This document shows, one piece after another, positions 30,216-38,666 of a stretch of DNA of 64,000 nt. How positions within the stretch are numbered: position 1 is the stretch's first letter; each line of letters starts with the position of its first letter. The DNA lies in NCBI RefSeq assembly GCF_000158195.2, contig NZ_GL987988.1:432126-496125 (forward strand). Reading direction: 5' to 3'. This DNA is from Fusobacterium mortiferum ATCC 9817. GTDB taxonomy: Bacteria > Fusobacteriota > Fusobacteriia > Fusobacteriales > Fusobacteriaceae. A model generated the notes under the pieces. That model was given only the letters and a program-made list of their open reading frames with translations. It searched no databases and was not told the origin of the DNA. The translations under genes and the position numbers were made by a program.

Positions 30216-30767
30216 ATGATAGTATTATTAGTAATTTTGGGATTAGTTATTTTATTAGTTTTAATAGGAATAGGATATCAAAACAAATTTGTAAAATTAC
30301 AAGAGAGAGTAAAAAATTCTTGGAGTCAAATAGATGTACAACTTCAAAAAAGATTTGATTTGATACCTAATCTTGTAGAGGTTGTAAAGGGATATGCAAC
30401 TCATGAAAAGGAAACTTTAGAAAGAGTAGTAGCTGCTAGAACTCATTATACTACTGCAGGAACAGTTGATGAAAAAATAAAAGCAAGTGGAGAGTTAGGA
30501 AGTGTATTGAGTAGACTTATGATGGTATCAGAAAGTTATCCAGAGTTGAAAGCTAATACAAATTTTTTAGATTTACAAAATCAATTAAAAGATATAGAAA
30601 ATAAAATAGGGTTTACTCGTCAATTTTATAATGACACTGTAACTGCTTATAATCAGGCTATCAGAATGATACCTGGAAATATTTTTGCAGGGATGTTTAA
30701 TTTTAAAGAGGAGCCATTGTTTAAGGTAGAAAGTGAAGTTAGAGAGGCACCAAAGGTAAAGTTTTAA
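30216..30767 (+). CDS. lemA: LemA-family protein
   Basis: A 183-residue protein with one N-terminal membrane helix (IVLLVILGLVILLVLIGIGY) and a soluble helical bundle carrying the LemA signature (VKNSWSQIDVQLQKRFDLIPNLVEVVKGYA; then ERVVAAR, LKDIENKIGFTRQFYNDTVTAYN). The orientation is N-terminus out, as known for the family. The biochemical role is unknown, although LemA and DUF2207/TPM proteins are linked to envelope functions. It follows the DUF2207 gene by 23 bases and is followed by a 48-residue membrane peptide. Confidence 0.93.
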   Translation: MIVLLVILGLVILLVLIGIGYQNKFVKLQERVKNSWSQIDVQLQKRFDLIPNLVEVVKGYATHEKETLERVVAARTHYTTAGTVDEKIKASGELGSVLSRLMMVSESYPELKANTNFLDLQNQLKDIENKIGFTRQFYNDTVTAYNQAIRMIPGNIFAGMFNFKEEPLFKVESEVREAPKVKF

Positions 30768-30782
30768 AGGAAGGGATAGATT

Positions 30783-30929
30783 TTGTCAAGTACAACAATA
30801 ATAGCTATATTGATAATAATAGTTTTATGCTTTATTTTATATAAAAGCTTAAATCTTCTATTAAAAGTAGGGTTTGTTTTACTAATAACAGGATATCTAT
30901 ATTATCAATATGGACAGGGATTACTGTAA
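30783..30929 (+). CDS. 48-residue hydrophobic membrane peptide
   Basis: A TTG-initiated frame of 48 residues preceded by AAGGAAGGG at suitable distance, located between lemA and a terminator. It encodes two hydrophobic segments (TTIIAILIIIVLCFILY and LLLKVGFVLLITGYLYY) joined by a short KSLN turn, like a helical hairpin, ending YQYGQGLL. No family is recognised. The position inside the lemA transcript, the ribosome site and the hydrophobic pattern support a real gene; the short length keeps the confidence moderate. Confidence 0.55.
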   Translation: MSSTTIIAILIIIVLCFILYKSLNLLLKVGFVLLITGYLYYQYGQGLL

Positions 30930-30933
30930 GAGA

Positions 30934-30971
30934 AAAGAGAGGAGCTTTTTATATAATACGCTCCTCTTTTT
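30934..30971 (+). terminator. Terminator after the DUF2207-lemA operon
   Basis: GAGGAGC (30939-30945) pairs with GCTCCTC (30960-30966), with flanking A and T runs adding pairs, and five T residues follow. Confidence 0.8.
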
Positions 30972-31102
30972 AATTTTGAAAGATATTGATAATTTTATTT
31001 AATAATAGAAAAAATTGTAAAATAAAAATTACAAAAAATGTTAGTTTTTTTAAAACTAATAATAATATATACTATAAAATATATATGAAAGGGGTGAAAA
31101 GT

Positions 31103-33160
31103 TTGTTAAGTTCAAGAGGGAATAATATTATAAAGAGTTTATGTAAAAATAATGGTGAAGGAACAATAAAAGAATTAGCAAAACTTCTTAATATATCTGA
31201 AAGAAGTATAAGATATGAGCTTGATAAAATAGATGACTACTTTATTTCAAATAAATTGAAACCACTAAAAAGAAAATTTGGAGGAAATATATATTTAGAG
31301 GATTATAAAAATTTTTTAGAAAATGATGAAATAGAGGATAAAAATAGTAATTTAGATATATATGAAAGAAGAGAATATCTATCTTTTATCTGTATATTTG
31401 ATGAGAAAATAAATCTTACAAAAGCTAGTGAAATACTTGATGTGAGTAGGACAACAATAAGAAATGATATAAGAGATATAAGAGAAGAGTTATTAAATAA
31501 TAATTTGGAATTAAAAATATCGCAACAAGAAGGTTTGATTCTATCTGGAGAAGAGATAGACATAAGAAAACAACAATTAAAATTTCTAAGAAAGTATTCA
31601 AATTTTATATTTTACTCAAATGTAGGATTAAAAACTAGAAAAGAATTGATAGTAGAAGAATATATTAAATATGTAGATATAAATATAATTAAAAATTTTA
31701 TTAACTATATTCAAAAATTACTAAATAAAATAATATCAGATGAAGCTTATAATATTATAGCAATTTATTTAATAATTACAATAATTAGAATAAAGCAAGG
31801 AAAGGTTTTAGAAAAAATAGCAAATAAGCAATTTTTAAAAGAAACAGCAGAATATGATACTATTTTAAAAGCAAAAGGAATTTTAGAATCATCTTATGAT
31901 ATTTTTCTAGAAGAGAATGAAATATTACAAATTACAGATTATTTTTTAGGAAGCCATACATATAATTTTGAAAAATCTTATTATAGCAATTGGGTAGAAA
32001 TTGATATATTAGTAAAAAAATTCATAGATAACTTTAATAAAAAAATTGATGTTGATATTTCTAAGGATAAATTGTTATTAGAAGGACTTTTAAATCATAT
32101 TAAACCAACTATTTATAGATTACAAAATAAAATAAAATTAGAAAACTCTATTTTTGTAGAGGTATTAAATAGTTATCCTAATATATTTTATAATACCAAA
32201 AATTCTTTAAAAGATATTGAGAAGTATCTTGGGATAGAGTTTTCAAATGACGAGGTTGCTTTTTTGGCGATATATTTTAAATCAGCAATAGATAGAAATA
32301 AATATAAAAGAAAAAATTTAAAAAGAGTTTTAGTTGTATGTGGATATGGATATGGAACTTCTAGTCTTTTGGTTCAGCAATTAAAAGAAATATATACTAT
32401 AAATATTGTAAAAACAATACCAAGACATCTTCTAGAAAAGACTTTACAAAAGGAAGAAGTAGATTTAATTATAAGTACTGTGGATATAGATAGCAGTTTT
32501 TCAATACCAGTAGTAAAAGTTAAATCTATTTTAGCCCAAGAAGATATAAATAATTTAGATAAATATTCTCTATCAAAACAAAGAAAAAGATATATGTTAT
32601 CAGAATTAATGGAAATAATTGAACAAAATTGTAAAATTGAAAATAAAGAAGAACTTATTAAAGGATTAAATATTTATTTTGAGCAAAGACTTATAAATGA
32701 TACAGAAGAAAATGAATACAAACTTTCAGATTTTCTAACTGAAGATAATATTTTGGTAAATCAAGAGGTAGAAAATTGGTTAGAAGCAGTTAAATTAGCA
32801 GGGGAAGTTTTAGTAAAAAATCATATTACAAAAGTTGAATATATAGATGCAATGATAGAAAATATAAATAAATTTGGACCATATGTGGTTATAGGAGAGA
32901 ATATAGCTATTCCACATGCTCAAAAAGATGATTCTGTTTTAAAAACAGGAATGGGACTTGTAATTTTGAAAAAACCTATTCTTTTTCCAGACAATAGAAA
33001 AGTACAAGTTATATTAGCTTTTTCATCTTGGGATAATAAAGAACATCTGAATGCTTTAGCTGACTTGGTGGAGTTAATCACTAATTATAATTTGATTGAA
33101 AATCTTTCAAAGGCTAAAAATGTTAAACAAGTTTTGAAATATATAAATTTTAAAAAATAA
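31103..33160 (+). CDS. PRD-containing PTS-controlled transcriptional regulator (MtlR-like)
   Basis: A 685-residue multidomain activator: an HTH (GTIKELAKLLNISERSIRYELDKI), a second HTH-like block (NLTKASEILDVSRTTIRNDIRDI), two PRD domains (the second with the phosphorylatable-type His in LLNHIKPTIYRL), an EIIB-like domain with Cys (VLVVCGYGYGTSSLLVQQL) and a C-terminal EIIA domain (IAIPHAQKDD). PTS proteins phosphorylate such domains to tune activity. I prefer the TTG at 31103, behind GGGGTG, over upstream in-frame starts; the resulting length equals its relative at 48349-50409 (686). It precedes the ascorbate-type PTS operon it presumably controls. Confidence 0.87.
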   Translation: MLSSRGNNIIKSLCKNNGEGTIKELAKLLNISERSIRYELDKIDDYFISNKLKPLKRKFGGNIYLEDYKNFLENDEIEDKNSNLDIYERREYLSFICIFDEKINLTKASEILDVSRTTIRNDIRDIREELLNNNLELKISQQEGLILSGEEIDIRKQQLKFLRKYSNFIFYSNVGLKTRKELIVEEYIKYVDINIIKNFINYIQKLLNKIISDEAYNIIAIYLIITIIRIKQGKVLEKIANKQFLKETAEYDTILKAKGILESSYDIFLEENEILQITDYFLGSHTYNFEKSYYSNWVEIDILVKKFIDNFNKKIDVDISKDKLLLEGLLNHIKPTIYRLQNKIKLENSIFVEVLNSYPNIFYNTKNSLKDIEKYLGIEFSNDEVAFLAIYFKSAIDRNKYKRKNLKRVLVVCGYGYGTSSLLVQQLKEIYTINIVKTIPRHLLEKTLQKEEVDLIISTVDIDSSFSIPVVKVKSILAQEDINNLDKYSLSKQRKRYMLSELMEIIEQNCKIENKEELIKGLNIYFEQRLINDTEENEYKLSDFLTEDNILVNQEVENWLEAVKLAGEVLVKNHITKVEYIDAMIENINKFGPYVVIGENIAIPHAQKDDSVLKTGMGLVILKKPILFPDNRKVQVILAFSSWDNKEHLNALADLVELITNYNLIENLSKAKNVKQVLKYINFKK

Positions 33161-33166
33161 TAATAT

Positions 33167-33212
33167 AAAGAAGGCTACTAAGTTTTTAAAGCTAGTATCC
33201 TTCTTTTTTTTT
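33167..33212 (+). terminator. Terminator after the PRD regulator
   Basis: AAAGAAGG-c-TACTA (33167-33180) pairs with TAGTA-t-CCTTCTTT (33193-33206), followed by a run of T. It separates the regulator transcript from the PTS operon. Confidence 0.8.
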
Positions 33213-33251
33213 GTCAAAAAATGTAAAATGTAAATTGAACAAAAAAGATAA

Positions 33252-33280
33252 TTGTAAAACAAAAAAAATAATTATAGAAT
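33252..33280 (+). promoter_or_regulatory. Promoter of the ascorbate-type PTS operon
   Basis: TTGTAA (33252-33257) and TAGAAT (33275-33280) with 17-base spacing, 28 bases before the EIIA start. The upstream stretch is A-tract rich, which could serve as an UP element or activator site. Confidence 0.5.
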
Positions 33281-33308
33281 AAAAATATAAAAAATACAGG
33301 AGGGTAAT

Positions 33309-33740
33309 ATGGGGATAAAGGATATTTTAGGAGATAAGATTCAAGTTGTAGAAAAAATTGAAACATGGGAAAAAGCTATAGAGATTGGAGCACAACCATT
33401 AATCAATAGTGGGAAAATAAAGTTTGGGTATGTTAAAAGTATGATAGAAAATATAAAAAATTTAGGTCCTTATATAATTTTAATACCAGGAGTAGCTATG
33501 CCACATGCAAGACCTGATGAAAATGTATTAGAAAGTTCTCTTTCTTTATTAAAAGTAAATGAAGGGGTTAAATTTTCAGAAAATACAGATAAAGTGTATT
33601 TGTTATTTTGTTTAGCAGCAAAAGATAGTAGTTCTCATATTGAAATCATTGAAAAGTTAGCAGATATTTTAGGAGATGAAGAGAAGATTGAGAAGTTAAT
33701 CACTTCAAAAACAATTGGGGAGTTAAAAAATAATTTATAA
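33309..33740 (+). CDS. PTS EIIA component (mannitol/fructose/ascorbate type)
   Basis: A 143-residue cytoplasmic phosphocarrier. The active-site histidine is His66 in GVAMPHARPDEN. The domain resembles the EIIA at the C-terminus of the regulator just upstream (both share the MIENI-N-GPY pattern before the His block), suggesting common ancestry. It passes phosphate from HPr to the EIIB encoded 43 bases downstream. With IIB and IIC it makes a complete ascorbate-family (SGAT) transporter in separate subunits. Confidence 0.9.
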   Translation: MGIKDILGDKIQVVEKIETWEKAIEIGAQPLINSGKIKFGYVKSMIENIKNLGPYIILIPGVAMPHARPDENVLESSLSLLKVNEGVKFSENTDKVYLLFCLAAKDSSSHIEIIEKLADILGDEEKIEKLITSKTIGELKNNL

Positions 33741-33783
33741 TAAAAAATTAAAATAAAAAAGAAAAATCAAGGAGGAATTAATT

Positions 33784-34059
33784 ATGAAAATAACAGCAGT
33801 ATGTGGAACAGGTTTAGGAAGTAGTTTTATGCTAGAAATGAATGTAAAGAAAGTTTTAAAGGAGTTAGGAGTAACAGCTGAAGTAACTCATACAGATTTA
33901 GCTTCAGTTATTGAAAGTGATTCAGATTTCTTTATAATGTCAAGAGATATAGCAGGAAGTGCTCATATTTCAAATAAGATAGTTTTATCAAATATTATAA
34001 ATTTAGCTGAAATCAAAGAAGCTATTGTAAAAGCGTTTCAAGAAAAAGGAATTTTATAA
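33784..34059 (+). CDS. PTS EIIB component, ascorbate (UlaB) type
   Basis: A 91-residue protein with phosphocysteine Cys7 in AVCGTGLGSSFMLEMN, the characteristic spelling of the ascorbate/SGAT EIIB class. It accepts phosphate from the EIIA upstream and phosphorylates the sugar bound by EIIC. Length is normal for a free-standing EIIB. Confidence 0.92.
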   Translation: MKITAVCGTGLGSSFMLEMNVKKVLKELGVTAEVTHTDLASVIESDSDFFIMSRDIAGSAHISNKIVLSNIINLAEIKEAIVKAFQEKGIL

Positions 34060-34091
34060 TAAAAATATAAAATATTTGAGGAGGCAAAGAC

Positions 34092-35429
34092 ATGTTAAAA
34101 TTAATAGTGGACATTTTAAGTGTACCAGCAATATTGGTAGGTTTAATTTCTTTAATTGGATTACTATGTCAAAAGAAAAATTTTTCTGATACAGTAAAAG
34201 GAACTATAAAAACAATACTAGGTTTCATAGTTCTTACTGGAGGAGCAGGAATACTTACAAATGGTTTGGTTCCATTTGGTCAAATGTTTGAAGTAGGGTT
34301 TAAGGTACAAGGTATTGTTCCTAATAATGAAGCAATAGTTGCTTTAGCAATAGCTAAATATGGAACTGTAACAGCTTTAATAATGGCTTTTGGTATGTTA
34401 GCAAATATTTTAATTGCTAGATTTACAAAATTAAAATATATATTTTTAACAGGACATCATACATTTTATATGGCATGTATGATAGCAGTTATATTGGCAG
34501 TTGCAGGATTCCAAGGAGCAATGTTAGTATTTGTAGGATCAGTAGTTTTAGGATTTTCAATGGCATTTTTCCCAGCACTTGCTCATCCAACAATGAAAAA
34601 AATAACTGGAACTGATGATGTTGCATTTGGACATTTTGGTACAGTAGGTTATGTTTTAGCAGCTAAGATAGGAGCTTTAGTAGGAAAAGGATCAAAATCA
34701 ACTGAAGAGATGAATCTTCCTAAAAACTTATCTTTCTTAAGAGATAGTTCAATATCAATATCTTTAACAATGTTAGTATTATATTTAATTACTTCATTTG
34801 CAGCAGGGGCAGATTATGTTCAAACTAATTTAAGTAATGGACAAAACTTCATAATTTATTCAGTACTTCAAGCAATAACATTTGCAGCAGGAGTATTTGT
34901 AGTATTACAAGGAGTTAGATTGATTTTAGCAGAAATTGTTCCAGCATTTACAGGAATTTCACAAACTTTAGTGCCTAATGCAAAACCTGCAATAGATTGT
35001 CCAGTTGTTTTTCCATATGCACCAAATGCAGTATTAATTGGATTTTTATGTAGTTTTTTAGGAGGAATAGTAGGATTATTTATTTTGGGAGTATTAAATT
35101 GGGTGTTAATTATACCAGGAGTTATTCCTCATTTCTTCTGTGGTGCGACAGCAGGAGTATTTGCAAATGCAACTGGAGGTAGAAGGGGAGCAGCTGTAGG
35201 ATCATTTATACATGGAGTATTTATAACATTTGTACCAGTGGTTTTACTTCCAATATTAGGAGAGTTAGGATTTGCAAATACAACATTCTCAGATGCTGAC
35301 TTTGGAGTTGTTGGAGCATTATTAGGAGTATTAGCAGGAAACTTTAATAAATATATAATTTTGGTAGTATTTGCAGTATTTATTTTATTAGCTTTTATTT
35401 TCCCAAGAAATCAAAAAAAAGAAAATTAA
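34092..35429 (+). CDS. PTS EIIC component, ascorbate (UlaA/SGAT) family
   Basis: A 445-residue polytopic permease with about ten to eleven hydrophobic segments. Family blocks include GFIVLTGGAGILTNGLVPFG, FLTGHHTFYMACMIAV and IPGVIPHFFCGATAGVFANATGGRRGA. It transports and, with EIIB, phosphorylates its substrate. The ulaD/E/F/G genes needed for L-ascorbate are absent; split transketolase and an aldolase follow instead. The substrate is therefore probably not ascorbate but a sugar or polyol whose phosphate enters the pentose phosphate pathway. Confidence 0.9.
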   Translation: MLKLIVDILSVPAILVGLISLIGLLCQKKNFSDTVKGTIKTILGFIVLTGGAGILTNGLVPFGQMFEVGFKVQGIVPNNEAIVALAIAKYGTVTALIMAFGMLANILIARFTKLKYIFLTGHHTFYMACMIAVILAVAGFQGAMLVFVGSVVLGFSMAFFPALAHPTMKKITGTDDVAFGHFGTVGYVLAAKIGALVGKGSKSTEEMNLPKNLSFLRDSSISISLTMLVLYLITSFAAGADYVQTNLSNGQNFIIYSVLQAITFAAGVFVVLQGVRLILAEIVPAFTGISQTLVPNAKPAIDCPVVFPYAPNAVLIGFLCSFLGGIVGLFILGVLNWVLIIPGVIPHFFCGATAGVFANATGGRRGAAVGSFIHGVFITFVPVVLLPILGELGFANTTFSDADFGVVGALLGVLAGNFNKYIILVVFAVFILLAFIFPRNQKKEN

Positions 35430-35443
35430 AATAGAAGTTATTT

Positions 35444-35467
35444 AAAGGCTATTTTTTAATAGCCTTT
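35444..35467 (+). other. Intercistronic hairpin between EIIC and transketolase genes
   Basis: AAAGGCTATT and AATAGCCTTT form a perfect 10-base-pair stem with a TTTT loop. Only AATATTT follows, so termination would be partial at best. It could set the ratio of transporter to enzyme mRNA by processing or partial termination. Confidence 0.6.
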
Positions 35468-35494
35468 AATATTTAAAATGAAAGGGAGAAAACT

Positions 35495-36313
35495 ATGGAA
35501 AAATATATAAAAATGAATAAATTTTGTAAAGAAATAAGAAGAGAAACTTTAAAAATGCTTTTACATAGAGGATTTGGTCATCTGGGTGGAGCTATGTCAA
35601 TAGTAGAAACCTTAGCAGTATTATATAGTAATATGAAAGTAGATCCTAAAAATCCTAAAATGGAGGATAGAGATTATTTAGTTTTATCTAAAGGACATGC
35701 TGGACCGGCTTTATATTCGACATTAGCATTAAAAGGATTTTTTGATTTGGAAGTATTAAATACTTTAAATAATAATGGAACTATACTTCCAAGTCATCCA
35801 GATAGAAATTTAACTCCAGGAATAGATATGACAACAGGTTCTTTAGGTCAAGGAATATCAGCAGCTGTAGGAGTAGCTATAGGATTACAAAGAAAAAATA
35901 GCGAAAGAAAAGTATATTGTATAGTTGGTGATGGGGAACTAAATGAAGGACAATGTTGGGAAGCTATTCAGTTTGCTGCACACAATAGATTAAAGAATTT
36001 TACTCTTTTTATTGACGATAATAAAAAACAATTAGATGGAACAACAGAAGAAATTTGTAATCCATTTGATTTTATAAAAAAAATGGAAAGTTTTGGTTTT
36101 GAGACTATAAAAGTAAATGGAGCTTCAGTTGAGGAAATAGATAAAGCTGTAAGTAAGGATACAGATGGAAGACCTAAGTGCATAGTATTAGATACTATTA
36201 AAGGACAAGGGGTAGAATATTTTGAAAATTTAAAAGCTAATCATCATATTAGATTTACAGATGAAATGAAAGAGATATTAAAGAGTGAAATAGCAAAGTT
36301 AGATATTGAGTAG
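35495..36313 (+). CDS. Transketolase, N-terminal (thiamine diphosphate-binding) subunit
   Basis: A 272-residue protein equal to the N-terminal third of transketolase. The start region has HRGFGHLGGAMS; the catalytic His is in SKGHAGPALYS and the ThDP/Mg motif is GDGELNEGQCWEA, with DDNKKQLDG after it. The partner subunit follows 12 bases downstream, so this is the split type, not a truncation. Split transketolases in sugar operons can act on unusual ketose phosphates rather than the housekeeping substrates. Its place behind a PTS suggests a role in breaking down that sugar. Confidence 0.93.
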   Translation: MEKYIKMNKFCKEIRRETLKMLLHRGFGHLGGAMSIVETLAVLYSNMKVDPKNPKMEDRDYLVLSKGHAGPALYSTLALKGFFDLEVLNTLNNNGTILPSHPDRNLTPGIDMTTGSLGQGISAAVGVAIGLQRKNSERKVYCIVGDGELNEGQCWEAIQFAAHNRLKNFTLFIDDNKKQLDGTTEEICNPFDFIKKMESFGFETIKVNGASVEEIDKAVSKDTDGRPKCIVLDTIKGQGVEYFENLKANHHIRFTDEMKEILKSEIAKLDIE

Positions 36314-36325
36314 GAGGAAATTGAA

Positions 36326-37267
36326 ATGGCAAAATATGAATTAGAAAAATTAGAAATGAGAAAAGCATATAGTTCAACATTAGATGAATTAATCAATGAA
36401 GACAAAAGAGTTTTTGTTCTAGAGGCCGATTTAGCAGAAGCAATTTCTACGAACTCAATAGCTAAAACAAATAAAGAGAACTATATAAATTGTGGAATTA
36501 TGGAATCCAATATGGTTGGAGTAGCAAGTGGACTTTCATTAGTTGGAGATATACCTTTTATTCATACATTTAGTCCATTTGCAACTAGAAGAGATTTTGA
36601 CCAAGTATTTTTATCAGGAGCTTATGCAAAAACTAATATAAAAATATTGGGATCAGACCCAGGAATCTATGCTCAACATAATGGTGGAACTCATACTTCT
36701 TTTGAAGATATAGCTCTTATGAGAACGATACCAACTGCAGTAGTAATGTCGATTTCAGATACAACGATGATGAAGAATATTTTAAGACAAATAAAAGATA
36801 GTTATGGAATACATTATTTAAGTGCAGTAAGAAAAGGTTCGTATAAACTTTATGATGAAAGTGAGAAATTTAAAATTGGAAAAGGAAAAGTATTAAGAGA
36901 AGGAAAAGATTTAACTATAGTTGCATGTGGGATAATGGTTGTAGAAGCCTTAAAAGCTGCAGATATTCTTAAAGAAGAGGGAATAGAAGTAACAGTGATA
37001 GATATGTTTACTATAAAACCAATAGATAAGGAATTGATTTTAAAATATGCAAAACAAACAAAAGGATTTGTAACTGCCGAAAATCATAATATAATTGGAG
37101 GATTAGGAAGTGCAGTAGCAGAGATTTTAGTTGAAAATTATCCTGTACCTTTAAGAAGAGTTGGAGTTGAAGATAGATTTGGGCAAGTAGGAACTTTAGA
37201 TTATCTTCAAAAAGAGTATAAATTAACAGCAGAAGAAATATTAAAAAAAGCTAAAGAGTTATTATAA
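36326..37267 (+). CDS. Transketolase, C-terminal subunit
   Basis: A 313-residue partner of the preceding subunit, carrying the pyrimidine-binding and C-terminal transketolase domains: VLEADLAEAISTN, NCGIMESNMVGVASGLSL (cofactor-activating Glu), PFIHTFSPFATRRDFDQV, QHNGGTHTSFEDIALMRTIP and the C-terminal VIDMFTIKPID and GFVTAENHNIIGGLGSAVAE. Together they complete an alpha2beta2-type enzyme transferring two-carbon units between sugar phosphates. Confidence 0.93.
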   Translation: MAKYELEKLEMRKAYSSTLDELINEDKRVFVLEADLAEAISTNSIAKTNKENYINCGIMESNMVGVASGLSLVGDIPFIHTFSPFATRRDFDQVFLSGAYAKTNIKILGSDPGIYAQHNGGTHTSFEDIALMRTIPTAVVMSISDTTMMKNILRQIKDSYGIHYLSAVRKGSYKLYDESEKFKIGKGKVLREGKDLTIVACGIMVVEALKAADILKEEGIEVTVIDMFTIKPIDKELILKYAKQTKGFVTAENHNIIGGLGSAVAEILVENYPVPLRRVGVEDRFGQVGTLDYLQKEYKLTAEEILKKAKELL

Positions 37268-37285
37268 GATAAAGAGGTATAGATT

Positions 37286-37930
37286 ATGAAAATATTTATA
37301 GATACAGCTAATTTAGATGAAATAAGAAAAGCTGAAAGTTATGGAGTAATAGCAGGTGTAACAACTAATCCATCACTTGTGGCAAAAGAAAATGGAGATT
37401 TTGAAAAAATAATAACAGAGATAACTAAAATAGTGGATGGGCCTATTAGTGCTGAAGTATTATCTTTGGAAGCAGAAAAGATGATAGAAGAAGGAAAAAA
37501 ATTAGCAAAAATTCATAAAAATGTTGTTATAAAATTACCTACAACTTTTGAAGGGTTAAAAGCTTGCAAGAGATTTAAAGAATTAGGAATAAAAACAAAT
37601 TTAACTTTAATTTTTACATTAAATCAAGCATTACTAGCAGCAAGGGCAGGAGCTACATATGTTAGTCCATTTATAGGAAGGCTAGAAGATACAGGTGTAA
37701 GTGGAATAGAATTAATAAAAAATATAAGAGATACATTTGATAAACATGGAATAACAACAGAAATAATTGGAGCAAGTATAAGAAATCCTTTCCACGTAGA
37801 AGAAATTGCTAAAGCAGGGGCACATATAGGAACTCTACCATTTAAAGTAATTGAAAGTATGATAAAACACCCACTAACAGATGCTGGAATACAGAAGTTT
37901 TTAGCAGATTGGGAAAAAATTAGTAAATAA
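37286..37930 (+). CDS. Transaldolase-like fructose-6-phosphate aldolase (TalC/FSA type)
   Basis: A 214-residue class I aldolase of the short transaldolase group. The Schiff-base lysine is Lys83 in [11 protein letters not shown]; other blocks are [22 protein letters not shown] and [13 protein letters not shown]. The length of about 215 separates it from classical transaldolases (about 320). Short members act either as transaldolase or as fructose-6-phosphate aldolase, and the sequence alone does not decide. With split transketolase next door it can convert pentose phosphates to fructose 6-phosphate and glyceraldehyde 3-phosphate. Confidence 0.9.
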   Translation: MKIFIDTANLDEIRKAESYGVIAGVTTNPSLVAKENGDFEKIITEITKIVDGPISAEVLSLEAEKMIEEGKKLAKIHKNVVIKLPTTFEGLKACKRFKELGIKTNLTLIFTLNQALLAARAGATYVSPFIGRLEDTGVSGIELIKNIRDTFDKHGITTEIIGASIRNPFHVEEIAKAGAHIGTLPFKVIESMIKHPLTDAGIQKFLADWEKISK

Positions 37931-37944
37931 GTAGAGGTAACAGA

Positions 37945-38611
37945 ATGAAAAATAAAATTTTAAGTATTGTAGATCATACACTTCTAACTCAGACAGCTAC
38001 TTGGAAAGAGATTAAACAAATACTTGATGATAGTATTAAATATGAAGTTGCATCTGCATGTATACCAGCTTCTTATGTTAAAAGAGCAAAAGAATATGTA
38101 GATAGTAAATTAGCTATTTGTACAGTAATAGGATTTCCAAATGGATATTCAACAACTGCTGTAAAAGTGTTTGAAACAGAGGATGCTATAAAAAATGGTG
38201 CTGATGAAATAGATATGGTTATTAATATTGGAGATGTAAAAAATGGAGATTATCAATCTATTTTGGAAGAGATAAAAAAAATAAAAAAAAGCTTGTGGTA
38301 AAAAGGTATTAAAAGTAATTATAGAGACATGCCTTTTAACTGAAGAAGAAAAAATAAAAATGTGTAAAGTAGTAACAGAGTCTGGAGCTGAATATATAAA
38401 AACATCTACTGGATTTTCTACAGGAGGAGCTACATTTGAAGATGTAGCTTTAATGAAAAAATTTGTAGGAGAAAATGTAAAAATAAAAGCTGCTGGTGGT
38501 ATTTCATCATTAGAGGATGCAGAAAAATTTATGGAGCTTGGAGCTAATAGACTTGGAACAAGTAGAATAGTAAAAATAATTAAAGGAGAAAAAGTTAAAA
38601 ATAGTTATTAA
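37945..38611 (+). pseudogene. deoC: Deoxyribose-phosphate aldolase gene deoC, interrupted by a one-base frameshift
   Basis: Two adjacent frames together make one full DeoC of about 221 residues. The first (37945-38301) covers the start to EEIKKIKK, including [12 protein letters not shown]. The second continues in the +1 frame from GCT at 38291 ([21 protein letters not shown]) through the Schiff-base lysine in [13 protein letters not shown] to the end at 38611. The break lies in a run of eight A at 38283-38290; seven would restore the frame. Nothing else is damaged. It is therefore a recent mutation, a sequencing error, or a gene rescued by slippage on poly(A). An intact enzyme would split 2-deoxyribose 5-phosphate into acetaldehyde and glyceraldehyde 3-phosphate. 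Confidence 0.85.
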
Positions 38612-38618
38612 TAACATT

Positions 38619-38646
38619 AAAAGGTAACCAAAAGGTTACCTTTTTT
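38619..38646 (+). terminator. Terminator after deoC
   Basis: AAAAGGTAACC and GGTTACCTTTT form an 11-base-pair stem with a four-A loop, followed by T residues. It ends the PTS-transketolase operon; the HAD gene begins 20 bases on and may be read through. Confidence 0.8.
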
Positions 38647-38666
38647 ATAAAATTAGGAGGAAATAA

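Noticed and set aside
38281..38295. Programmed -1 ribosomal frameshift in deoC
   Set aside because: The A-run looks like a slippery site, but the downstream frame is +1 relative to the upstream one, so a -1 shift would give the wrong frame.
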